Of a stretch of DNA of 11,950 nt, positions 6,694-11,950 are shown in pieces. The notes below the pieces were generated by a model. It saw nothing but the letters and a program-made list of their open reading frames with translations. It made no database searches and was not told where the DNA came from. The stretch covers positions 1 to 11,950 of the forward strand of contig DASZLR010000194.1 of the NCBI GenBank assembly GCA_035552275.1, given 5' to 3'. Both the position numbers and the translations under genes were made by a program. How positions within the stretch are numbered: the first letter of the stretch is position 1; every line of letters starts with the position of its first letter. This stretch comes from DASVLX01 sp035552275. GTDB taxonomy: Bacteria; Actinomycetota; Actinomycetes; Mycobacteriales; Pseudonocardiaceae.

Positions 6694-7398
6694 ATGTCCT
6701 ATCCGCAACAGCCGCCCGGCCAGGGTGGCCAGCCCGACCCGCGCCAGCCCTATGGGCAGCAGCCCGGATACGGCGCACAGCCGGGCTACGGCCAACAACC
6801 GGGCTACGGCCAGTTCGGACAGCAAGCCCCCGGTTTCGGCCAACAGCCGGGCGGTTTCGGCCAACAGCCGGGGAACGGTTCCCCGCCGCCCAAGAAGTCG
6901 AAGACCGGACTCATCGTCGCCATCGTCGTCGGCGTGGTGGTCCTGCTGGGCGGTGGCATCACCGCCATAGTCCTACTGACCGGCAATTCGCCCGGCAGCA
7001 ACAGCCACAACACCGCGTCGCCGGCCGGATCGACGACGGCGACCACGGCGAGCGGCGCGAACAGCACGAGCGGCGGCGGATCTTCAGGCCAGACCTACGG
7101 CACGCCGGCCGACCTCATCAACGCCCTGGTCGCCGACGTCAACAGCAACCAGCTTCAGGCCGCCGACGGGCTGTTCTGCACGCAACAGAGCGATTCGATC
7201 GACCCCGGACTGCGGATACACCTCACGATCAATGGCTCGGTGCCCAACGACGGTCCCGGCGAGGCGGGCAGTCCAGGTCCGTCCATCGCCGCCACCGCGA
7301 TCGCCACCAACAACGGCCGGACGGCCACCAAGCAGTTGACGATCAATGTCTTCAACAACAAGTCCGGCACCGGCTACTGCGTCAACGACCTGAGCTGA
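6694..7398 (+). CDS. Type II membrane protein: PGQ-rich tail, one TM helix, two-cysteine ectodomain (type B')
   Basis: A 234-residue paralogue of the type B protein at 3450-4313. The tail (1-65) starts MSYPQQPPGQ and is built from YGQQPG, YGAQPG and FGQQPG units. PPKKSKTG precedes a membrane helix at about 72-95. A Ser/Thr/Gly/Asn linker (about 96-135) leads to the domain opening YGTPADLINALVADVNSN, close to the paralogue's opening helix. Its two cysteines, C162 (LFCTQQ) and C229 (TGYCVND), match that pair. The exported domain may adopt an NTF2/DUF4878-like fold; function is unknown. The ATG at 6694 has AGGGGAA 6 nt upstream and replaces an upstream in-frame start at 6592. The 94-nt gap before it suggests its own promoter. 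Its last 17 bp overlap the convergent gene. Confidence 0.88.
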   Translation: MSYPQQPPGQGGQPDPRQPYGQQPGYGAQPGYGQQPGYGQFGQQAPGFGQQPGGFGQQPGNGSPPPKKSKTGLIVAIVVGVVVLLGGGITAIVLLTGNSPGSNSHNTASPAGSTTATTASGANSTSGGGSSGQTYGTPADLINALVADVNSNQLQAADGLFCTQQSDSIDPGLRIHLTINGSVPNDGPGEAGSPGPSIAATAIATNNGRTATKQLTINVFNNKSGTGYCVNDLS

Positions 7399-8629
7399 CC
7401 GCCGGGACCGCCCCACCGGCCGGCGCGCCGCTCGCCGGTGGGGCGAGTGGGCCGCTGGCGAAATACGTGGTGCACACGCCATCGGCGGCGAAATCGTCGG
7501 CCGCCTCCAGCATGGACTTCCCGTCCACGCTGGGCAGGATCGCCGGGGCGAAATTGCGACACATGCCGGCGTCGGCATTGCCCAGGGGAATCGGCGCCGG
7601 AATCTGGTACCAGGCGCCGCTGCCCTCGTTGTCGTTGGCCATCAGCACCGTGCCGTCGTCCGCTGCCAGGCTGCCGTCCGAGTCGGCCATCATCTCGGTG
7701 ATCGCCAGGATTCTGCCGTCGCGGCCGGGACCGGGGCTCCACGCCACGTCCGGCGTGCCGCGCGCGTACTGGCCGTCGACCGTGCGGATCACCGTGCCCA
7801 GATCGGTCGGATCGCCGTAGTTCCAGCCGTCGGTCGAGGTACGGAAATAGCTGGCACAGGTGTGCACCAGGTCGTTGTTGCACACCTCGTAGGTCATGAA
7901 GTACCCGCCGTCCGGCAGCCGGATGACGGTGGCCATGCCCGGCCGCACGTACCAGTCATCGCTGACCACGGTCTCCCGGGTGTCGGTCCACCGCACGCCG
8001 TCCGCCGAGCGGGCCTGGACGAGCTTCTGGTCGTGATAGGTCTTGTCGGTCTCGTCCGAGTAGAACGCGACGAGCTGGCCGTCCGCGGCCACTGAGAGGC
8101 TCGGCTCCCAGTACGGGAAGGGCGTGCCGGAGCGCGCGATATCCGTGACATACCGCCAGGTTCGGCCGTGATCGCGACTGTCCCACAACCGGATCGCCAC
8201 GTGCCGGGCTCCGGTGCGCAGGCCGTAGCCGGTGCCGACCACCCACAGCAGGGTCCCGGCCGGCATGGTGCCGACCGGCGAGGGCAGCTCGTAGAGGCTG
8301 CCGCCCGCCGACACCGCGCCGTTGGCGGCGGTCGGATCGGCGATGGTCGCGATCTGGTGGAACGACCGGCCGCCATCGGTGCTCGCCTCGATGATGCCCA
8401 CGCCGCTGTTGTTCCGCACGGCGTTGACACTGGCCAGAATCGTGCCGTTGGCCGAGCCGCTGTCCGCGAGCCGGATCAGCCGTGGATAGGCGCTGCCGCC
8501 GGCGAACATCGCCTGTCGGGCCGGCGGCGCGGTTGTGACAGGCGCCGATGCCACTTCAGCCCGCGCGGGCACGGTCAGGCACGCCAGCGCGGCCAGTGTC
8601 GCCAGCGTGCCGCCACCCAACCGCCGCAT
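7382..8629 (-). CDS. Secreted sialidase-superfamily beta-propeller protein, GH93-like exo-glycosidase (tentative)
   Basis: A 415-residue exported protein. The signal peptide is MRRLGGGTLATLAALACLTV and ends in PARA, with likely cleavage after residue 24. The body shows Asp-box repeats typical of sialidase-fold propellers: ASTDGGRSF (82-90), SRDHGRTW (151-158), and weaker ones at 208-214 and 265-270. FPYWEPSLSV with E175, YSDETDKTYHDQK, and RPGMATVIRLPDGGYFMTYE with E248 resemble family GH93 exo-arabinanases. There, from memory, two glutamates with nearly the same separation act as nucleophile and acid/base. A role in trimming plant or cell-wall polysaccharide outside the cell would follow, but the substrate is not deducible. 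The ATG at 8629 has GGAGG at a 6-nt spacing. The last residues (about 393-415) are Ala/Gly/Pro-rich and include a large hairpin sequence. Confidence 0.82.
   Translation of the reverse strand: MRRLGGGTLATLAALACLTVPARAEVASAPVTTAPPARQAMFAGGSAYPRLIRLADSGSANGTILASVNAVRNNSGVGIIEASTDGGRSFHQIATIADPTAANGAVSAGGSLYELPSPVGTMPAGTLLWVVGTGYGLRTGARHVAIRLWDSRDHGRTWRYVTDIARSGTPFPYWEPSLSVAADGQLVAFYSDETDKTYHDQKLVQARSADGVRWTDTRETVVSDDWYVRPGMATVIRLPDGGYFMTYEVCNNDLVHTCASYFRTSTDGWNYGDPTDLGTVIRTVDGQYARGTPDVAWSPGPGRDGRILAITEMMADSDGSLAADDGTVLMANDNEGSGAWYQIPAPIPLGNADAGMCRNFAPAILPSVDGKSMLEAADDFAADGVCTTYFASGPLAPPASGAPAGGAVPAVSSGR
7409..7445. terminator. Strong GC hairpin between convergent genes, possible bidirectional terminator
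   Basis: CGCCCCACCGGC (7409-7420) pairs perfectly with GCCGGTGGGGCG (7434-7445) around a 13-nt loop. It begins 11 nt after the plus-strand stop codon and lies inside the last codons of the minus-strand gene. There is no T-run on either side, so it would be a hairpin-only terminator, or a 3' end protecting structure. Confidence 0.5.
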
Positions 8630-8635
8630 CCAGCG

Positions 8636-8640
8636 CCTCC
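8636..8640 (-). promoter_or_regulatory. Shine-Dalgarno of the propeller-protein gene
   Basis: GGAGG on the minus strand, 6 nt before the ATG at 8629. It supports that start and the full signal peptide. Confidence 0.7.
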
Positions 8641-8664
8641 GACCGTCCTCATGAGATCATCGGC

Positions 8665-8692
8665 AGGCTAGTCCTTACTGGACAGACCGCAA
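8665..8692 (-). promoter_or_regulatory. Candidate promoter of the propeller-protein gene, with inverted repeat in the spacer
   Basis: Read on the minus strand, TTGCGG (8692-8687) and TAGCCT (8670-8665, fitting TAnnnT) are 16 nt apart. The start site would be near 8658, giving a leader of about 28 nt. The spacer contains GTCC-AGTAA-GGAC (8683-8671), an inverted repeat positioned to act as an operator. The gap between this gene and trmI is 92 nt. Confidence 0.45.
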
Positions 8693-8721
8693 CGCGATGA
8701 TCACCAGGTCGGGTGATGCGC

Positions 8722-9552
8722 CTAGCCGCGACCGGTGGGGCGGCGCTGGGGCCGGGGCGGCACCACGCCCTCGGCCAGTTTCCGGGTGGTCAGCAGGAAC
8801 GCGGTATGCGCCACCATCCGATGCTCCGGCCGCACCGCCAGCCCGACCACGTGCCACGGCCGCAACAGCGTCTCCCACGCCTGCGGCTCGGTCCAGCACT
8901 GCTGCTCGCGCAACGACTCGGTGATCCGGGACAGCTGGGTGGTGGTGGCGACGTAGACCACCAGCACGCCGCCGGCGATCAGGCTGGCGGCGACGGTCGG
9001 CAGGACCTCCCACGGGGACAGCATGTCCAGCACCGCCCGGTCCACCTCGCCGGCGTGCTCGGTCACGTCGCCGACGTGCAACGTCCAGTTCGGCGGCTGC
9101 TCGCCGAAGAACCTCCGCACGTTGCGCACCGCGTGCTCGGCGTGGTCGTCGCGCACCTCGTACGACGTGACCGCACCCTTCTCGCCCACCGCGCGCAGCA
9201 GCGAGCAGGTCAGCGCGCCCGAGCCGGCGCCGGCCTCCAACACCCGCGCGCCGGGGAAGATGTCGCCCCACATCACGATCTGCGCGGCGTCCTTGGGATA
9301 GATCACCTGCGCGCCGCGCGGCATGGACAGCACATAGTCGGGCAGCAGCGGACGCAGCGCCAGGTAGGGCGTGCCGGCGGCGGAGGTGACCACGCTGCCC
9401 TCCGGCGACCCGATCAGCCGGTCGTGCTCCAGCGCACCGCGATGCGTGTGGTAGGTCTGTCCGGGCTCAAGCACGACCGTGTAGTGCCGGCCCTTCGGGT
9501 CGGTCAACTGCACCCGGTCGCCGGCCCGGAACGGACCACTGGCGGCGTTCAA
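8722..9552 (-). CDS. trmI: tRNA (adenine(58)-N(1))-methyltransferase TrmI
   Basis: A 276-residue class I SAM-dependent methyltransferase that makes m1A58 in the T-loop of tRNAs, working as a homotetramer. The N-terminal part (1-70) is the small beta domain of the family, followed by YPKDAAQIVMWGDIFPGARV, characteristic of TrmI. SAM-binding motif I is LEAGAGSGALT (105-115), the acidic motif II is YEVRDD (131-136), and the substrate-side motif is LDMLSPWE (175-182), with D176 the expected catalytic aspartate. Length matches the roughly 280-residue M. tuberculosis Rv2118c. The start is TTG at 9552: GGAGGT lies 8 nt upstream on the minus strand and no ATG or GTG fits better. The M50 protease gene ends 74 nt upstream on the same strand, so the two may be cotranscribed. 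Confidence 0.96.
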   Translation of the reverse strand: MNAASGPFRAGDRVQLTDPKGRHYTVVLEPGQTYHTHRGALEHDRLIGSPEGSVVTSAAGTPYLALRPLLPDYVLSMPRGAQVIYPKDAAQIVMWGDIFPGARVLEAGAGSGALTCSLLRAVGEKGAVTSYEVRDDHAEHAVRNVRRFFGEQPPNWTLHVGDVTEHAGEVDRAVLDMLSPWEVLPTVAASLIAGGVLVVYVATTTQLSRITESLREQQCWTEPQAWETLLRPWHVVGLAVRPEHRMVAHTAFLLTTRKLAEGVVPPRPQRRPTGRG

Positions 9553-9560
9553 CGCTGGGA

Positions 9561-9566
9561 ACCTCC
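9561..9566 (-). promoter_or_regulatory. Shine-Dalgarno supporting the TTG start of trmI
   Basis: GGAGGT on the minus strand, 8 nt before TTG at 9552. It is the main evidence for a TTG initiation codon here. Confidence 0.65.
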
Positions 9567-9626
9567 GATAAAGCCGCTATCCAACAAGAAAGCTGGTGAC
9601 GGTCCCGATAGTCGCAGATGGGGCGG

Positions 9627-10766
9627 TCAGGCCGCGCGTGGGGCGGCCATCGCGGCGCGCAGGTCGTCGCGATGCAGGACGCCCAGCGGCTGGCCGTCCT
9701 CGGACACCACCAGGAACTGCCACGCGGCCGTGCTGCGCACCCGGTCCACGATGTCCTCCCCCGGCTCCGAGTCGAACAGCACGATGTCGGGCCGGATCGG
9801 CTGCGCGGCCTGCTCGGCCGGGGCGCTCGGGGACCGGGCCGCGAGCGCCCGCGCGGACACCTCGTCCAGCAGTCCGGCGGCCAGGCCGTCAGCGCGCACC
9901 AGCACCACCCCCCGTCCGGCCGCGGCGATCAGCGCGTCGCCGACCGGGCTCTCGGCGGGCAGCTGCAGCACCGGCCGCAGCACGTCGGCCACCCGCAGGC
10001 CCGCCGGCCACTCGTGCCGCCGCCCGGCGGCGAGCTCGGCGCTCGCGCCGGAGACGACGAACCACGCGGTGAGCACGCACACCCCGAGCCGCAGCCATTC
10101 GTCCGTGGTCCCCTGGGCCAGCCCGATGATCGCCCACACCACCAGGACGGTGGCCACCACGCCGCCGCCGACCACCGCCGCCCGGGTGCCCAGCAACCGG
10201 CGGCCGGTGATCGCCCAGACGCCCGCGCGCAGGATTCGGCCGCCGTCCAACGGCAGGCCGGGCAGCAGGTTGAACACCGCGACGGCCAGGTTCGCCGCCG
10301 CGCATTCCAGCACCAGCAGCCACAGCGCGTTGTTCGGCGCGACGATCAGCAGCAGCGCGCCGAAGACCAGCGACAGCGCCAGCGACACCGCCGGGCCGGC
10401 GGCGGCCACCCAGCCCTCGTGCGCCGGTTCGCGCGGCGAGCGGGCCATTTCGGACAGGCCGCCGAGCAGGAACAGCCGCACCCGGTGCACCGGAATGCCC
10501 AACCGCAGCGCGACCGCGCAGTGCCCGAGCTCGTGCAGCAGCACCGAACCGCCGAGCAACGCGGCGAAGGTGGCGGCCAGTCCGAACGACGCCCAGCCGC
10601 CGGTTCCGGGCAGCAGCCGGCTCACCAGCGGCGTGTACAGCACGGTCACCACCAGCGAACCGATCCACCAGGACGGCGCGAGCAGCACGGGCACGCCGCG
10701 CATCCGGAACAGCAGCACGCCGCGGATCTCGGTGCCACGGCGATTCACTCCGATGGGCGCGTTCAC
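9627..10766 (-). CDS. Site-2 protease family M50 zinc metalloprotease with C-terminal CBS pair (Rip3-like)
   Basis: A 379-residue multi-pass membrane protein expected to cut transmembrane substrates within the bilayer. The zinc motif HELGH is at residues 78-82 in a membrane helix. The third ligand is D174 in NLLPGLPLDGGR (166-177), and GHxxxALRLGIPVHRVRLFLLGG and AAAGPAVSLALS are typical of the family. Hydrophobic helices occupy about 30-52, 62-90, 120-145, 148-168 and 195-240. A soluble part from about 257 to 373 has two CBS-like halves, which may sense a nucleotide ligand. Domain order and length resemble M. tuberculosis Rip3 (about 390 residues). The start is GTG at 10766, supported by a leaderless-type -10 box; a GTG at 10748 is the alternative. 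The substrate is unknown. The gene is divergent from the nuclease gene. Confidence 0.94.
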   Translation of the reverse strand: MNAPIGVNRRGTEIRGVLLFRMRGVPVLLAPSWWIGSLVVTVLYTPLVSRLLPGTGGWASFGLAATFAALLGGSVLLHELGHCAVALRLGIPVHRVRLFLLGGLSEMARSPREPAHEGWVAAAGPAVSLALSLVFGALLLIVAPNNALWLLVLECAAANLAVAVFNLLPGLPLDGGRILRAGVWAITGRRLLGTRAAVVGGGVVATVLVVWAIIGLAQGTTDEWLRLGVCVLTAWFVVSGASAELAAGRRHEWPAGLRVADVLRPVLQLPAESPVGDALIAAAGRGVVLVRADGLAAGLLDEVSARALAARSPSAPAEQAAQPIRPDIVLFDSEPGEDIVDRVRSTAAWQFLVVSEDGQPLGVLHRDDLRAAMAAPRAA

Positions 10767-10772
10767 CCCACG

Positions 10773-10778
10773 ACTGTA
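10773..10778 (-). promoter_or_regulatory. Leaderless-type -10 box for the M50 protease gene
   Basis: On the minus strand TACAGT (TAnnnT) is followed by exactly 6 nt and then the GTG at 10766. This is the usual arrangement for leaderless mRNAs in actinobacteria. No Shine-Dalgarno and no clear -35 are visible. Confidence 0.45.
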
Positions 10779-10828
10779 GATCGCCGCGTGTCGGTGTGCC
10801 GTGACGCGGCGTTGTCGGACCCTGCCGT

Positions 10829-10834
10829 TAGGGT
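10829..10834 (+). promoter_or_regulatory. Leaderless-type -10 box for the nuclease gene
   Basis: TAGGGT (TAnnnT) is followed by exactly 6 nt and then the ATG at 10841, mirroring the M50 side. AGGG inside the box could alternatively serve as a weak ribosome site. Confidence 0.45.
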
Positions 10835-10840
10835 GCGGGC

Positions 10841-11773
10841 ATGGCCGAGACCGTCAGCGCAGCGGACATCCGGACGCTTCCCGAGCAAGCGGAGCCGACC
10901 GAGGCTGAGCAGACCGTGCCGGCCGAGAAGGTGCGCCGGCCGGCGTTGTCGCCGTCGCGGGCCAGCGATTTCAAGCAGTGCCCGCTGCTCTACCGGTTCC
11001 GCGCGATCGACCGCATTCCCGAGACGCCGAGCCGGGCCCAGATTCGCGGCACCGTGGTGCATTCCGTGTTGGAGCGGCTGTTCGCGCTGCCGGCCGCCGA
11101 CCGGGTGCCGGAGCAGGCGTACACGCTGGTCGAACCGGCGTGGTCGGAACTGCTCGCCGAACGCCCGGAATTGGCCGAATTGTTCACCGGCCCGGAGGAT
11201 CCCGAGTTGGCCGAATGGCTGGCATCGGCGAAATCCTTGCTGGACGCCTATTTCCAGCTCGAAGATCCGCGCCGGCTGCGACCGGAGGCGTGCGAGCTGC
11301 GGGTCGAGGCCGAGCTGGATTCGGGTCTGCGGCTGCGCGGCTTCATCGACCGGCTCGATGTCGCGCCGACCGGCGAGATCCGGGTGGTGGACTACAAGAC
11401 CGGCGCCGCGCCACGGGAGTTCGGCGAGGCCAAGGCGCTGTTCCAGATGAAGTTCTACGCGCTGGCGCTGTACCGGCTGCGCGGTGTGGTGCCCCGGCAG
11501 TTGCTGTTGATGTACCTGGCCGATCAGCAGTCCCTGGCGTACACGCCGGACGAGGCGGAACTGCTGCGCTTCGAGAAGCTGCTGGACGCGGTGTGGCAGG
11601 CGATCCTGCGCGCCGGCCGGACCGGTGATTTCCCGGCCAGCACCAGCAAACTGTGCGACTGGTGCGACCACAAGGCGCGCTGTCCGGCGTTCGGTGGCAC
11701 CCCGCCGCCCTACCCCGGCTGGCCCGACACCACCGACCTCGAACCCGACAGTCCGCTGGACCGCGTGGACTGA
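10841..11773 (+). CDS. RecB/AddB/Cas4-like PD-(D/E)XK nuclease with predicted 4Fe-4S cluster
   Basis: A 310-residue stand-alone nuclease domain protein with no helicase part. Motifs run in family order: SPSRASDFKQCPLLYRF with C47, RGTVVHSVLE with H74, GFIDRLD with D170, VVDYKTG with D184 and K186, and QMKFYALAL with Q202 and Y206. The C-terminal LCDWCDHKARC supplies C272, C275 and C281. One early and three late cysteines are the pattern that holds a 4Fe-4S cluster in AddB and Cas4. The protein should cut or resect DNA ends with Mg or Mn. It corresponds to the conserved Rv2119-type gene next to trmI; no cas genes are present, so it should not be called Cas4. Residues 1-32 are acidic and poorly conserved in appearance. 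The ATG at 10841 follows a leaderless-type -10 box. Confidence 0.93.
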   Translation: MAETVSAADIRTLPEQAEPTEAEQTVPAEKVRRPALSPSRASDFKQCPLLYRFRAIDRIPETPSRAQIRGTVVHSVLERLFALPAADRVPEQAYTLVEPAWSELLAERPELAELFTGPEDPELAEWLASAKSLLDAYFQLEDPRRLRPEACELRVEAELDSGLRLRGFIDRLDVAPTGEIRVVDYKTGAAPREFGEAKALFQMKFYALALYRLRGVVPRQLLLMYLADQQSLAYTPDEAELLRFEKLLDAVWQAILRAGRTGDFPASTSKLCDWCDHKARCPAFGGTPPPYPGWPDTTDLEPDSPLDRVD

Positions 11774-11777
11774 TCAG

Positions 11778-11950
11778 CTACGGCGAATCTGTAGCCATGG
11801 GAACCAGCTCCATTGCAGCCCTGTTGGTCGTGGCGAGATCAGGCACGTTCATGCCCAACTCCCTCTGCCGCTCGGCTGCATCCGTCAGCGTCATTGACAG
11901 TTTTCGACTGGTGGAGATCAGGTGGTAGAGAGGATCCGCCTGATCGGGGT
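11778..11950 (-). CDS. C-terminal fragment of an unrecognised protein (5' part beyond window)
   Basis: An open minus-strand frame enters from the right edge and ends with TAG at 11778-11780, giving 56 residues. The visible part begins PDQADPLYHLISTSRKLSMT and ends VPMATDSP. It has a mixed, protein-like composition with a charged helical stretch (DAAERQREL). I do not recognise the family. By my count G or C fills about 70% of third codon positions, clearly below the neighbouring genes, which could mean a later-acquired gene or a non-coding tail. It converges on the nuclease gene with a 4-nt gap. The plus-strand frames over the same bases look like shadows. Confidence 0.45.
   Translation of the reverse strand, partial: PDQADPLYHLISTSRKLSMTLTDAAERQRELGMNVPDLATTNRAAMELVPMATDSP

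Noticed and set aside
8713..10779. Long plus-strand open frame of 688 codons across trmI and the M50 gene
   Set aside because: It is antisense to two genes with complete, recognisable motifs. Its translation is rich in Ser/Thr/Arg/Pro with no domain, as expected from high-GC shadow frames.
9618..11450. Long plus-strand open frame of 610 codons
   Set aside because: It runs antisense to the M50 gene and then out of frame through the nuclease gene; the Arg/Gln/His-rich translation is a shadow.
10841..11773. Cas4 of a CRISPR system
   Set aside because: No repeats, cas1, cas2 or other cas genes are present, and the trmI neighbourhood matches the conserved non-CRISPR family.
11894..11923. TTGACA on the plus strand as a promoter for a gene beyond the right edge
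   Set aside because: No acceptable -10 box is found 16-18 nt downstream, and the bases fall inside the open minus-strand frame.

Overview
The window is high-GC DNA with the gene content of an actinobacterium. It carries a proteasome-forming ATPase (arc/mpa), an actinobacterial-type tRNA m1A58 methyltransferase (trmI), a Rip3-like site-2 protease with CBS domains and a stand-alone AddB/Cas4-like nuclease. As I recall it, the order arc - trmI - RecB-like nuclease matches the Mycobacterium tuberculosis Rv2115c-Rv2118c-Rv2119 block. The high GC and the proline/glycine-rich membrane proteins would fit Pseudonocardiales (Amycolatopsis or Kutzneria-like), but that placement is inference.

Layout. 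Positions 1-1604 (minus) hold arc, cut by the window edge so its C-terminus is missing. A 391-nt divergent intergenic region follows, containing a 13-nt perfect palindrome. Positions 1996-7398 (plus) hold five consecutive genes whose products all begin (V/M/L)-(T/S)-Y-P-x-Q. Each continues with a Pro/Gly/Gln/Tyr-rich cytoplasmic tail, one transmembrane helix and an exported C-terminal domain. The ectodomain types are A (eight cysteines, internally duplicated), B (two cysteines, NTF2/DUF4878-like), A', a cyclophilin peptidyl-prolyl isomerase, and B'. A secreted beta-propeller glycosidase-like protein (7382-8629, minus) converges on this cluster and overlaps it by 17 bp. Then come trmI (8722-9552, minus) and an M50 protease with CBS domains (9627-10766, minus). 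The nuclease gene (10841-11773, plus) diverges from the protease gene. A partial minus-strand reading frame of lower GC3 enters from the right edge.

How the parts fit. The flanks (arc, trmI, M50, nuclease) are housekeeping genes of a conserved actinobacterial neighbourhood. The five-gene tail-TM-ectodomain cluster looks like an accessory block between arc and trmI. Its genes share an N-terminal module but differ in their exported domains, so the common cytoplasmic tail may bring the different domains to the same envelope site, with the cyclophilin possibly assisting folding of the cysteine-rich partners. This functional reading is inference. Two gene starts (the cyclophilin and trmI) use TTG, and the divergent M50/nuclease pair shows mirrored leaderless-type promoters.
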